A stretch of DNA of 64,000 nucleotides from Heligmosomoides polygyrus polygyrus (Eukaryota > Nematoda > Chromadorea > Rhabditida > Heligmosomidae), in the NCBI GenBank assembly GCA_947396885.1, contig OX377205.1, positions 29,637,899 through 29,701,898 of the forward strand, read 5' to 3'. Positions within the stretch are counted from its first letter, which is position 1, and each line of letters opens with the position of its first letter. Positions 11,307-22,241 of this stretch are shown here, piece by piece. The notes under the pieces were generated by a model, which was not told the DNA's origin, ran no database searches, and saw only the letters and a program-made list of their open reading frames with translations. The position numbers and the translations under genes are program-made.

Positions 11307-11309
11307 TTA

Positions 11310-12400
11310 TTGTATCCGAGTCTCTGTACTCTGTATCTTTCTGTATCACTACGTGGGCCGATATGATGAGTCCGCCTCGAAATGATACCATCGGTATCGC
11401 TGAAGAATCTGGCCCCAGCATTCAGTATTAGCAACATTCCAGGAACAAAGAGGAATCACTTAACGACGAGACAAGCCTAAAAAGTTGAAAAATAATCTCA
11501 TAGGCGCACTCTCACAGGGAGAATTTATAGTTTGCATGTTATGAGGTTATACACATCTTGCGTAAAAGGATATCGCTGCTTCAGAGGCGATAGGAAGGAG
11601 ACGGTCCCACAAAACATTTCAGTTTTCATTTTCAAGCTAAATTGTTGGCGCAGCCAGCTCATGTGCGATAGGTGGAAGGTTTGTTTTCTATAGGGCGTCT
11701 TTTTTTTGCATGTATGCAAAATGCACAGTTTGCATGCGATAGTGCAGACAATGATAATGGAGCAGGAAAACAGTTCATTTACTGTTGCTCAACCGGGATA
11801 CGTTTCAAAATATTAACCTGGAACTTTCCTGTATTAGTGCAATTTCATAGCAAGGAATCCATCACATTTTTCCTTTCCATCCTCTGAAGAATTTGCCAAA
11901 AACATTACAAATAAGTGGTTGTATGGTGTCTGACTTACATCTCGGGTTCTTGAAAGGTATTGCTTGAGTCATATTTGCACTGAAGGATGAGGGGAATGTG
12001 GATAAATTGTTCTTCTGCTCTCACTCCCTGCACCATCTACTGACAATTTATGAATTTTCCAGAAATGCGAAGAACGCACGCTAGAGGAGTCAAATCCGTT
12101 CAGTAGACTGGTTGGTCGATATATCGGATAGTGAGAACAATGAGCTTCCTACAAGTCACTATGACCTACATTAATCTCACGCCATCCCGCACCGAGAGTG
12201 CAGCTTGCAACGGGCATAATTTTGCTGTGTGCTGAGTCGGATCGGGTTATTTGCCTTTGCTTCTGCTTATATGCATCTCATCTGTAGTATAGGTTTGCCG
12301 CTTGGGTGCTTTCTTTAAGATGCCTCATATCATAAACTTAGGGAAGGGTAAGAAGGAAACCGTTTTCACTTGCCGCCTGGAATCGAATCTCGTGTTGTAT
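11310..12400. other. No recognisable gene
   Basis: No domain-like open frame or repeat boundary identified. Confidence 0.45.
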
Positions 12401-12409
12401 TACTGTTAT

Positions 12410-12690
12410 GGCGCGACAGTAATCACCAAGGTATTACTGTTAGGCGCGACAGTAATCACCAAGGCAGGTCATATTAATGACCGGCGGGAAGCAGTGCACA
12501 TATAAGGAGACCTGAGACTCGTAGTGGTCGTCTTCGAAGGTCGCCGAGTTCGGAGTTCCAGCCGCCGTCACCCTACCCGCCGCCGCTTCCTGTCCGTCAC
12601 CGTCGTTCTTCGTGTGGCCGCTATATTCTACTAATAAATCTGTATATTCTGCAACGCCGTTACGCGCGGACGTGAAGTACTGTGTTAACA
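12410..12690 (+). promoter_or_regulatory. Promoter/poly(A)-like block, possible solo LTR
   Basis: A 33-bp tandem duplication (GCGCGACAGTAATCACCAAG at 12411 and 12444) is followed by a TATA-like box (CACATATAAGGAGACC, about 12498), a GC-rich leader and an AATAAA signal (about 12633). That order of signals is typical of LTRs. I could not find a convincing TG...CA pair with a 4-6 bp target duplication, so a host promoter or chance is possible. Confidence 0.3.
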
Positions 12691-13169
12691 GAGCAGCAGC
12701 AAGAAGGTACTTCAAAGGTCCAGCAAGGTGTATCAACAGAGATACACTAATTACAAGTGGACGATGTTATTCCTAGTGGTGGCACAATCCTATACCGGGG
12801 GTGACATATCTCTTAAATATCATTGGGGAATTAAGAACAAACGATCAATCGAAGACAATGCATTATTCCTCGAGAATGATAGGGAGACAGTTTCACATTA
12901 GCGGCTGATAAATAAAGAGGTCGTGAGAGATTTTCACTTGTACCTTTTGCGAGTTCATATAGTCTAATAAAAACCGAAGAAACAAGGAGAAATCATCAAC
13001 GAGACTGCAAGCATTAGGGTCTGGACTGGGTTAAAAAAAACAACAAAAAATCGAAAACGCATAACTTTCTCAATTCAACGAGGCACTTCGTCGGGAACAT
13101 TGGAAGCTCTCGAAGTGAACTGAAATCCTCACCTGAAATCGAAGCAAGTTCTGTCCACATTCTGTTGCG

Positions 13170-13625
13170 ATAGCATTTATTCGAAAGTGGAAACTTCGAT
13201 CTTAGCATGCAAGCCTATCGAATATAGTAGGTACATAGACGACTGCTTCATTGTGTGCTTCACTTGGATGGACACCTGTTTCGCTGGCCTGGACGAGCAG
13301 TCTAAACACAAAAAGCTAACTGGGGAAAAGTCTACAGAAAATTGGCTTCCATACCTAGACGTGCAGGATTACCTCTATGGACGAGTTTTAGGAGGAGGTG
13401 GTACTGCGAGCCGAGCAACAAAAATATCCTTGTTCACATTTTCGATCTTCTCTCTCAATAGAATCAGGTGTAAATCGACGTGTAAAATGGGAGTGGTGTA
13501 TCTTAATGCATTCAGTCGATGCGGTATATAGAGGAGACGAGAAGACCGCAGCGTACCAGCGTCAAGGGGCACTTGGATGGCCTTCAAAGGTCTAATTTGA
13601 CTGCATCATTGAGAAAGCACAGGAT
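13170..13625 (+). pseudogene. Penelope-like element reverse transcriptase fragment
   Basis: The plus strand encodes 'RYIDDCFIV', the Penelope-type catalytic region, followed by 'LDEQSKHKKLTGEKSTENW' and 'LPYLDVQDY', then in a second frame 'YCEPSNKNILVH'. This order is characteristic of Penelope-like retroelement RTs. Frame breaks and stops (for example after 'FDLLSQ') show it is dead. Neither the upstream RT core nor a GIY-YIG endonuclease is present, so it is a fragment. The hAT-like terminus at 13632 starts right after it. Confidence 0.65.
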
Positions 13626-13808
13626 CTGGAGCAGGGGTGTGCGTAAATGAAATTCGAAATTTCGTAAATCGTACACCGTAATTACGAAGGAACCGTCGTA
13701 AACCGTAAATTGTTAACCGTAAATCGTAAGAGGCACCTGAACTGTAGTGCAGTACAATTAAATTTCCTGAAGCTTTTTCTACTAACCTTAATTAGATGTG
13801 ATTCAATG

Positions 13809-13868
13809 TTTATTTAACTGTTGTGTTATTTTCAGCTTAAGCTGAAAATAACACAACAGTTAAATAAA
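13809..13868. repeat. 60-bp perfect palindrome
   Basis: Arms of 30 bp (13809-13838 and 13839-13868) pair perfectly with no spacer around AGCTT|AAGCT. Such spacer-free palindromes are unstable, so this may be a recent event or an assembly artefact. Confidence 0.85.
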
Positions 13869-13964
13869 TATTTAAGTTCCTACCGAACTATGTATTTCAT
13901 CTTTATGTTTTCTTGCTAATAAGACATCTTTCAAACCAAACTAAACACGTTTCAGGAAAGTCAA

Positions 13965-15545
13965 AAAACTGTGGATTTAAAAACTATACTTAAGCCTATA
14001 GCACCCGGTCCCGACAGGATCAGACCTGATCACCTGAAGAATCTCCCGCCAACGCCCATCAACACCTTGGCGCGGCTCTTCACACGCTACCTGTCGGAGT
14101 GCAAGGTTCCGTCTCAGTGGAAGACCAGCAAGACCGTCTTCTGTACAAAAGGAGGGAGACCTGCAGGACATTGGTAACTATCGCCCGATCTGCCTGCTAT
14201 CCGTAGTCTACAAGCTGTTCACTCGAGTCATCCTGAATAGGATCATCAGAACGCTGGACGAAGGACAGCCATACGAACAAGCACGATAGCACGATTTTGG
14301 AGAGGATTCAGCACGATCGACCACATACACACCATTACGAAGCTCATGGAAGTGTCGCGAGAGTACAAGCTGCCGTTGTGCCTTACGTTCATCGACCTGA
14401 AGAAGGCATTCGACTCCGTCGAAACTGAAGCGGTCATCAACGCCCTGCTCACTCAGGGGGTTCCTACTCAGTACATCAGAGTCCTTCAAGAGCTGTGGAG
14501 TGGATTGACGACCAAGATCTCTCCATTCTACAACGACGTCGTCATTGACGTGAAGAGAGGGGTTCGGCAAGGGGATTCCGTTACCCCCGAAGCTCTTTGG
14601 CGCCACCCTCGAAAACGCCATGCGCGAACCAGAATGGGAAGACATGGGAGTGAAGGTCGACGGCCAGCAGCTGCACCATCTGCGTTTCGCTGACGACATC
14701 GTGCACATAACACCGAGCATCAGCCAGGCGAGGAGCGAATGCTGGCCGACTTCGGTCGTGTATGTGGGAATGTTGGACTGCAGCTGAATCTTACGAAGAC
14801 GAAGTTCAAGAGGAACGGACAAGTTTCTGATGCCCCATTCTCGCTCAACGGAACGAACATCTCCGAATGCTCCTGCTACGTCTATCTGGGTCGCGAAGTC
14901 AATATGGTCAACGACCTAGCGCCGGAGCTGAGCAGGAGGAAACGAGCGGCTTGGGGAGCTTCCAAGAGCGTCGAAGAAGTCGCGAAGAAAACGAAGAGCG
15001 TCCGACTCCGTGCCCACCTATTCGACTCTACCGTTTTTCCTGCCCTAACATACGCCTCAGAGACCTGGACCATACGAAAGCAGGATGAACACGCGATCAG
15101 CGTCACGCAGCGTGGAATCGAGAGGACGATGCTCGGAGTGACACGACTCACGCAAGTGAGAGAAAGCCTCCGGAGTTCCGAGCTTCGCCGACGTTCGAAA
15201 ATCGGAGACGCTGTCGCATGGGCTAAGTCGTCGAAAATCAGGTGGGTCGGCCACGTAATGCGATTCGCAGACATCCGCTGGACGAGAGCCATCACCGACT
15301 GGATTCCACGGGATGTCAAGAGAACACCGGGACGCCCACCAGCGCGTTGGTCGGAATTCTTCGTGAAAGCCATGAACGACCGATATGACGCTCTTCGTGT
15401 CCCTCTAGCGAGGAGGATCCATTGGACCACTCTGGCACGCGACAGGGACGAATGGAGACGCTGCTGGCGCCCGCTCGAGCAAGTCAAAGATCAACGGGAC
15501 GACAGGTGATACAGGTGATACTTAAGCCTATGCGTGGTATTCCAG
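13965..15545 (+). mobile_element. RTE-type retrotransposon, 5'-truncated (family RTE-B, copy 1)
   Basis: Coding order on plus: 'APGPDRIRPDHLK' (RT start), 'NYRPICLLSVVYKLFTRVI', 'FIDLKKAFDSVE', 'GVRQGDSVTP', 'RFADDIVHI' (catalytic FADD), 'YLGREVNM', then a C-terminal region ending 'GRPPARW' and 'WTTLARDRDEWRR'. At least three frame changes (about 14145, 14280 and 14590) break the RT. The endonuclease domain is missing. The 3' end carries GGTGATACAGGTGATAC, a short tandem tail as expected for RTE. It sits inside the possible hAT-like shell. Confidence 0.85.
14739..15509 (+). pseudogene. RTE-B copy 1, intact C-terminal ORF
   Basis: 257 codons are open from just after the FADD motif to the stop. 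The region includes the thumb/connection part of the reverse transcriptase ('LQLNLTKTKF', 'YLGREVNM') and the conserved tail seen in copy 2 ('RWVGHVMRF', 'DWIPRDVKRTPGRPPARW'). Upstream frameshifts prevent a full-length product. Confidence 0.8.
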
Positions 15546-16012
15546 CAAAAAGCTTGCATCGTTTGAATATTCATTAAACTCTTAACTCACTACCAATTTT
15601 TAGCTTGCGTATTAGTCTAGGAATTAGCAGAAACAACAGAAAAGAAACAAAATTCGCGGTCAATACTAAAAATTAAAAATCGTTTCACCACTGACCAATG
15701 CGCCGGTTTCCTGCTCAAGTCTGCACTTGTGAGAATTCGAAAACTTTATAATATTGCACCACTATGTAATAACTCCCTGCGCTCGCTCGGGCTACCCTTC
15801 GCCAGCTCCGTTTCCTCCCCGAGAACCTGCAGCATCGTGAGCGGATTAGAAGGGTGAATACGATAAACTCAATCACGCCACCGGAAATGGAGATCACAGC
15901 TGTCAAAACCAGTTCGACCTTTTCTTGGAATGCTACGCCCCCGATTTTGCCGCACTTTTCATACCAATTTGCTCAGCGCTATAAAGCATAATGCAAACCG
16001 GTAGAAACATTG

Positions 16013-16210
16013 ATACATATCGCGAATGTGAGCAGCATTGGTAGGTGGGAGCGCGCCAGCCAATAATAACCTGAGCACTGACCGAACATATGCCAGACGA
16101 TCGGGGTACCGACTGTCTGCGCCCTTTCTGAATAACATGCCCATTCAATGTGATCTTATTGGATGGGGCGTTCCCATCTCCCAATGCGCCCGTCTTCGCG
16201 ACATATACGG
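16013..16210. mobile_element. About 200-bp MITE (TCGCGAA ends), copy 1
   Basis: The left part 'TCGCGAATGTGAGCAGCATTGG...GGTAGGTGGGAGCGCGCCAGCCAAT' and the right part 'ATTGGATGGGGCGTTCCCATCTCCCAATGCGCCCGTCTTCGCGA' are inverted relative to each other. A second copy is at 21484-21690, with the same CCAAT and GGTAGGT blocks. No coding capacity. Confidence 0.6.
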
Positions 16211-16819
16211 AGACATTAGTTGTTTATCCTACCCACATGAGTGCAGCAACTTTCTAGACCCCGCTTCCAATTACGAATGATGTACGATCGTGGATTTTTG
16301 TCAAATCCATTTGGTAGGGTTAGCACGTATCTGCTGCAAACAGATTGACTCGACGTTATTACCAAACAGGACGTGAAGCTTGAATATTCGTCTCTCCTTA
16401 TCTAAGAAACTGCTTCCAATTTCCTTTTATGGGCTGAAATGGAACAACATTCGGCAGTAGGAATGCGATGTGCCTTGCTAGCTCTGGACCGGAAACGGAG
16501 GAGCCGAGCCTCCCCAGTCTCCTAGAAGAAGCTTGTTTTTGATATTGTATTGCAATAGTTTCTCCTCTTGAATTTGTCCGGTTCTAAACGGCAGCCCTCA
16601 CAATTTTACAGAAATGGAAAAGCTAGTTAGCGAAAAAAAGTCGGATTCGAGAAGCCTGTGAACAGGACGTATTACCTAACACAGTAGCACATAAGATAAT
16701 CAAAAATCAACTCTGAAGGGAAGTGGGAATGAGCTATAAGAGGGAACATTATAGTGGGCACGTCTTTATAACCCAGTCCACATAAATTTAGTCGCCAGTT
16801 GGTTGTTGATCAAAGATCA
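16211..16819. other. No recognisable gene
   Basis: Interior of the possible hAT-like shell, right part. No transposase-like frame is visible. Confidence 0.45.
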
Positions 16820-16889
16820 CATTTACGAAAATTTACGATTTACGACCCAAAATGTCGTAAATCGTAAATCGTATCCCAATCCTGGCACG

Positions 16890-17230
16890 CGAGCGCGACA
16901 TCACGAGACGCAGAACTCCCGAGGCGCTTTGGATCGCATCCAGAAATCATTTAGTCAACCGCAGTGAGAAATCATCGCGGTGACGCGAGAGCTGGCGCCT
17001 TGCGTCAACCGCTGCTTTTGACCTACGCGGTCATGCTCGAGAGGTCTCTGGGGCAGCTTCACCGTGGATATAAGCTCGCGCACCTAGCTCGCGCACGCAC
17101 CTCAGCCCACCCAGCTACGGGTGACTAGTGGATCACTTCGACCCCTCCACTAGGTTTAGCATTATGTGCTCTACGATATTGTCTCTTGACTCTCTGTTTC
17201 GTTTCCTTTCGAAATTCACTTCCGTAGGAC
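16890..17230 (+). promoter_or_regulatory. GC-rich block with TATA-like box
   Basis: A GC-rich stretch in AT-rich surroundings contains GTGGATATAAGCTCGCGCACC (TATAA near 17071) followed by a C-rich leader. It looks like a core promoter or part of a repeat. No coding frame follows within 1 kb, so function is uncertain. Confidence 0.22.
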
Positions 17231-18038
17231 GAAATAGCATTTATTTAAAAAAATGTTAAATTTTCTAAAAAATGTTGGAATAATTTTCGTTCATGGAAAG
17301 TTTTAGGAGAACTTAATTTGAGGTTCAAATTTACTTCCCAATAAGAGAACATAGTTTATAATTTTATAAAAATTTTATTCTGAGAAAAAACAATGGTTCA
17401 AAGCTTGTTTTAAACAGCATGAAGGCGACCATTTTACATTGCCAAGAAAGAGATTGCGCCATGTCCTCGCTCAAAATTTTGCGATTTTCGTTCGATTGAT
17501 AGCAAAATTTCTGTTTGCATGCGTTTTCACATCTGCAAACGGTGCAACATGAACAGTTTAAAAACACACATATCCTGACTTTCTTGCTGCATGTAAGCAG
17601 TATTTACACTATCAATCAGATAAACACTGCGACTTGCTTCCCGTGTCAGGCGCGATTGAGTATTTTAATGCATTGATTGGTGCCTTGCTGCGCTTTAAAA
17701 CACAGTTTAATTCAATATTTGAAAAATGAGAATTTTATAAAATTATTACACAAGTAAAAAAATCAAAAAAGTTATTACAAATTTTCCTTGAAAGAATTAT
17801 TCTTACCATCTTGGAGATCTTTCAGTTAACCTGTAAAAAACTCGTTTCGATTTGGAAGACGTTCAGTTTCATTTCAATGTTCATAGGCCAGTTTAGAAGA
17901 GTGTCCAATTTGACGAGAAAAGTGTCCAATTCGACGTGAAAATGGTATAATTGCAACTGAGTTTCATAGAAGCCGCAAACGGTGACCTTAGAGATGTACA
18001 CTCCTTATTGTTCACAAGTTTCATGAACTCATAGAGTA
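17231..18038. other. AT-rich, no gene
   Basis: AT-rich DNA with two short iterated motifs 'AGTGTCCAATT(T/C)GACG' at about 17901 and 17922. Nothing else is supportable. Confidence 0.45.
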
Positions 18039-18053
18039 TAGAATTATAACATA

Positions 18054-18427
18054 AAAAGGATAAAGGATAAAGGACGGCGTAAAATATATCTAAATGCTTT
18101 ACTAGCAGCAATGTTACAACCTTTCACATAGTAAAAGGATAAGGATAAAGGACGGCGTTACTCAATCCCTTTTGGGATGCGCCAGCGCATTCTAATTCTA
18201 CGGGATGTCGTGGAGGCGACATGAATGCGTATTTGGCCATACAATGAGTTGCGGTGGCCAGCCGATGAACAGGTCAGCGCTTTATCCTCCCCAGACAAGT
18301 CTGGTACCAATTCACCGACCCCGGAGGGATGGAAGACTTGGTTGGCCTGGGCGGGAAATCCGAACCAGGAACCTGGTATCGGGTGCACGCGACAGTCGCG
18401 CCTCCTCCGACTGCGCTACACGCGCCC
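18054..18427 (-). mobile_element. tRNA-derived SINE copy 1, with extra 3' sequence
   Basis: Flanked by a 15-bp duplication TAGAATTATAACATA (18039-18053 and 18428-18442). On minus the head starts GGGCGCGTGTAGCGCAGTCGG (A-box-like), with B box GGTTCGGATTTCC about 50 bp on. A body ending 'AACGCCGTCC' and a (TTTATCC)n tail follow. After the tail this copy has about 54 bp that match the sequence flanking SINE copy 2 at 32213-32266 with one base difference, then a second CGCCGTCC(TTTATCC)n tail. This suggests that copy 1 derives from the locus of copy 2, or from an identical one, by 3' transduction. Confidence 0.85.
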
Positions 18428-18442
18428 TAGAATTATAACATA

Positions 18443-19735
18443 GAGTATAGAATTTTAAAAAGCATGGATAGTCAATTTCTGGTTCATGTAAGGATTCTCC
18501 TGCAATATATATGAAAAACCGACTTTATCCGACCTGGAGGGCAACCACACTTCAGCTAAAATTTGGCGAGTGGCTTGAAACACGTGACACTATGAATGAA
18601 GGGGCTTGCAGCAAAATTGTGTTTTTTCTTAGGTATCGGTCTAGGAACGCGGATTCGGCGTGACGCTGATTCCATGATGAAGAATTCATTCGATATCGGT
18701 AAGTCGGTTCGCACAGTGTAAAACCATTGTCCGCCACTGATTTGATGAGGAACCATGCGCCTATTTATATGTAATACCCTGCAGAGTGATTGTCCTGTAC
18801 AATGGTTGACTTTGCTGAACTACTTGCGGGTGATGGCATTCCGTCGGAGTGTTCGCGTTTCAGTTATAATTACACAATGAAATAGGCAATTCCGAGGCTC
18901 ACTGAAACTTTTCAAAAAAAATTATAACCCTTAAACCTGACGTGACTGCGGTGAATACTTTTGAGATATTTAGGCTCAACATTTGTATTTGAGGCAACCA
19001 CTATGAAGTTGGATAGACAGCACAGCGATTTGCTATTTGTATGCATTACAGTGTGCTTCTCCTACAGCTATCGAACCGCAGAAACAGCGAGCCGATCTCT
19101 AGTGGACAACGGACTGATTGCTTTCTAAAAGCATCCGGTCTCAGAAACGTTTTCTGCCAGCAAAACAAAATTCCATAGTATCACAAAGAATTTCAATAGA
19201 GTTCATTTGAAACTACAGAGCCTGATGCTTGCAAATACTTCCCAAGCCTCACAAAAACGCACTATTCACTAAGATATCTGTCTGTAGAAGGTATACTATA
19301 AGTGAAGCAAAGGAGAACAAATATTGTTGTCATCTGTTTATTGAAAAGTTCGAATTAATTTCGCAATTATCCTTATCACAGGGATCATGCGGAACAATTA
19401 TTTGCACGGACTTATGTCTTTCGATAGTTTTCGGAATTGCAGTTTGTAGTTTGCGATGCCATTCGAAGAGAAAATATCGAGAAGAACCTTTCCGCCACTT
19501 CTACAATGTAACCATCGTTCATAATGTGTAACGGGCAGAATGATGCTTACTTGCTCACTTGCTTAGATACTTACTATTAGATAGCCGTCGCTGGTCATAT
19601 GGGCTCAACGTCGTTACCATTCGTTTTACTGCTCATCTTCATCCAGGATACTCATTCAAACATGGTGACGTTGAGGAAAGACGTGATTCGCCCCTAACCA
19701 CAATGCAGAGTGACTGAAAGGTTCGTACAATTTTT
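18443..19735. other. No recognisable gene
   Basis: AT-rich sequence. Open frames are short and lack splice context. Confidence 0.45.
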
Positions 19736-19744
19736 CATGTTATT

Positions 19745-20485
19745 TTAGCAGTACGAAAGAATTACATAAACGAAGCAGATTCACAGAGAAGAATAACATC
19801 AACTTCATTGGATAAATAACAACAGAATATAACAGAAAAATTCACAACAAGTGCTCAAAACTGCCTTCTTTGGCTTCAATACATTTCCGCAGTCGCTTTT
19901 GAAAGTCGCTGATGATGGCCGCACACTGACCCGCTGTAATCTCGTCCTAGAAATCGAAAGTCGTATAAGCTACTCCACAGTGGTATATCTTGTAGCAGAG
20001 ATCTTCTGCTCCATGATTGACCACACCGAATAATCCAACGCGTTGAGATGAGGCGAGTTGGATGACCAGATGTCCTTGCTCCGAAAGCCTGGGAAGAGCT
20101 CCTCGCAAACGGCAATCGTGGATTTGTCGGAATGCGCAGACGCCTAGTCCTGCTGAAGATAAAATCCGTTTTCGCCAAAATGGTACTTCTCCATCTTGTT
20201 TGAGGATGCCTCAGAATTGCGGCGAATGCGACAACAACCTTCTTGTAGATGTTGTGGATCAGTGTGCGTCCGTCGTGGGCGACTTCTCAAAGCGGTAGCG
20301 AAAATGTGTTGAAGCCAAAGGAGGCAATTTTTGGCACTTGTTGTGAATTTTTCTGTTGCATTCTGTTGTTATCGATCTAATAAGGTTGTTTTCACTTTCG
20401 TTTGTAAATCTGTTTCGTTTATGTAGTTTTTTCGTGGTGCTGAAGTGCTTGGAAAAATTGCCCGAAGTTTCGGGCACCCTGTATA
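19745..20485 (-). pseudogene. Tc1/mariner-type transposase remnant with about 180-bp TIRs
   Basis: On minus, about 20175-19855 reads (with stops) 'SAHSDKSTIAVCEELFPGF', 'WSSNSPHLNALDYSVWS' and 'MEQK', the C-terminal part of a Tc1/mariner-family transposase (W.SNSPDLNPLDYSIW block). The left flank 19757-19945 and the reverse complement of 20250-20430 are similar over about 180 bp and share 'ACAACAGAAT', 'ACAGAAAAATTCACAACAAG' and 'TTTGGCTTCAA'. The right outer end is TATACAGGGTGCCCGAAACT. The N-terminal DNA-binding region is lost. Non-functional. Confidence 0.65.
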
Positions 20486-20689
20486 TGGTTATGGTCCCGA
20501 AATCTTTCTAATATTGAAATGGTACCAAATGCTCACAAATTTCGAGTATACAAATTCGAATGCATTCAAAAAACGTTTTTTATTGAAATTCGAATAATAG
20601 AACTCAAAAAAAATTATTCAAATACCAGTTCGAATAATTCATTAGGTCATTCGATCACAACTACACTGCAATGCCAGCCATGCGACGAA

Positions 20690-21175
20690 TGCATCGACCC
20701 ACCTTGTTGAAGGGCTCTCACGAGCACGCTTTGGGTCCTTCGGCAACCACTCCAGTGCTCTTTTCATTCATCAGTCGTGTTGTTTCCTTACGATGTGACC
20801 AGTCCATCGACATTGAGCACATGAGATCAGCTATGTCAGCATCGTGAGACATTCTTCTCATGCCGGAACTGTGAGGTTCGGCATCTTGTTCAGTTCCCGG
20901 TTACACTTCAGAAGACATCACTCTAGAGCTCTTCGTGTGATCTTTAGCATATTTGATGTGGCCGTAGTATCAGCGTTATCTTGCAACACGGAAACAGTCG
21001 AAAACCGAAAGGTTTGCTATGAGGTCGGAGTCCATCAAAAGTATGTAGTTCCTTAAGAGTTATACCCATGCCGGCCTTCGCCTCCATTCAGCGTGTCTTT
21101 CACATCGTTCTCCATGTTCGCCGAGAGGCCGCCGTATATCTAGACCTCACTCCTAAGCCAAGATGGGATGTTGAA
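20690..21175 (-). pseudogene. RTE-B fragment, 3' part
   Basis: On minus, broken frames give 'RRTWR', 'ATSNMLKITRRALE', 'RWTGHIVRK' and 'ALEWLPKDPKRAR' followed by 'RWVDAFVA'. These are the blocks found near the C-terminus of the RTE-B copies at 13.9 and 23.4 kb. Several stops; a dead 5'-truncated copy. Confidence 0.65.
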
Positions 21176-21186
21176 CCAATATTTCT

Positions 21187-21242
21187 ACAAAAAATAATAA
21201 AATAAAATAAAAATAAAATAATAAATATAATAAAATAATCAG
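21187..21242. repeat. AT-rich simple repeat (AATAA units)
   Basis: Irregular AAAATAAAATAATA repeats. Confidence 0.85.
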
Positions 21243-21483
21243 TCGATTTTTTTGTAGCCTGTCCCTAAATTTGCTTTACCGAAATTTGCAGCCAACTTTT
21301 TCTACAAAATGATTTTGTAGAAAACATGAGTCCTCGAACAGAGTGTACATTCACTATGCACAATAACCGCGTACTGAACTCTTGAGAAATGTAACCCACT
21401 GTCATGAATCATTTTTTGTACTCGTTTTCGCGTGCGGGGTTTGTAGGGATCTTCTTCCAGGTAAAAGGATCAAGGCTAAAGAA

Positions 21484-21690
21484 AAGGATATATGTCGCGT
21501 AGATGACCAGCACTGGTAGGTAAGAACGCCTAAACCAATCAGACCGCATTGAATGGGCACGCCATTCAGAGAGGGCAGTTGGTACCTTGATGGCCTGGCA
21601 TGTGCTCGGCCTATGCTCTGATTGGTTACTATTGACTGGCGCGCTTTCACCTACCATGCTCTCACCTGCGCGACATGTACCGAAAAAATA
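21484..21690. mobile_element. About 200-bp MITE (TCGCG ends), copy 2
   Basis: Ends ATATGTCGCGTAGATGA... and ...CACCTGCGCGACATGTACC form an inverted pair. The interior repeats the CCAAT/CATTGAATGGGCACGCC blocks of copy 1 at 16013-16210, in the opposite orientation. Confidence 0.6.
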
Positions 21691-21751
21691 ATAAGAACAA
21701 AGGTAGCGTTAGTCACTCCTTTTTGCGCTTTGCGCCACGCATGTTTCTTTT

Positions 21752-21980
21752 ACGGTAAATCGTGGAGTCAATTTGAATGCATATCTGGCCTATACCATGA
21801 CATGGGGAGGGCAGCCGATGAACAAGTTAGTGTTTTTTCCTTCCCAGAGTCTGATACCAATTCGCCTACCACAGAGAGGTGAAAGGCCTGGTTGGCCTGG
21901 GCGAAAAACTAAGAACGTGGAATTCGACACACGCGTCGCCCAGTATCTCCTCCCGCTGCGCTACCACGCGACCTCAGTCT
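21752..21980 (-). mobile_element. tRNA-derived SINE copy 3
   Basis: On minus the head reads GAGGTCGCGTGGTAGCGCAG (A-box-like) and the body contains the same blocks as SINE copies 1 and 2 (CAGGCCAACCAGGCC, TTCATCGGCTGCC, GGCCAGATATGCATTC in degenerate form). Tail and duplication are not clear. Confidence 0.7.
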
Positions 21981-22168
21981 AGATAAATGTTGTCATCAAC
22001 GTTCATCACTTGATGGTTTTTAAACGAAAACTAGAAAAAACGTAAGCGTTCTAACGTACTATCAATCTTCTAGATGACGTCTTCCGTAGCCGAATAAAAC
22101 AAATTAAATAGGAATGATACAACATTTTCTGATGAAGAGTAAGTACATCATTAACGGTAAGGTTTGGT

Positions 22169-22241
22169 GAAAATCTAGCAGCGGCTTAACTGTAAGGTTA
22201 AGCCGCTGCTAACCTTACAGTTAAGCCGCTGCTAGATTTTC
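22169..22241. repeat. 73-bp hairpin with perfect 32-bp arms
   Basis: Arms 22169-22200 and 22210-22241 pair perfectly around a 9-nt loop (AGCCGCTGC). The loop sequence itself occurs in both arms (AGCCGCTGCT or its complement), so alternative foldings exist. Confidence 0.85.

Larger units (their letters stand above)
13632..16884. mobile_element. Possible hAT-like shell with TTTACG subterminal repeats
   Basis: The left end begins CAGGGGTGTGCGTAAATG and the right end, read inward, CAGGATTGGGATACG. Both ends are followed by clustered CGTAAATCGTA/TTTACG motifs (13645-13730 and 16820-16870), like the subterminal repeats to which hAT transposases bind. The 8-bp flanks (ATCTGGAG and GCACGCGA) do not match, so this pair may be two partial elements. 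The interior holds an RTE copy and a small MITE, but no transposase. Confidence 0.4.

Noticed and set aside
11092..11437. Overlapping open frames on both strands (about 100 codons)
   Set aside because: Mirror-image frames produced by the hairpin MITE at 11184-11306; no other coding evidence.
14208..15487. Long minus frames over the RTE-B copy, and equivalent antisense frames at 29053-29667 and 48720-48971
   Set aside because: Shadows of the retrotransposon coding strand or of GC-rich satellites.
18350..18427. Possible tRNA gene on minus
   Set aside because: It is the head of a SINE that occurs in four copies, with body, tail and target duplications. The anticodon arm is imperfect.
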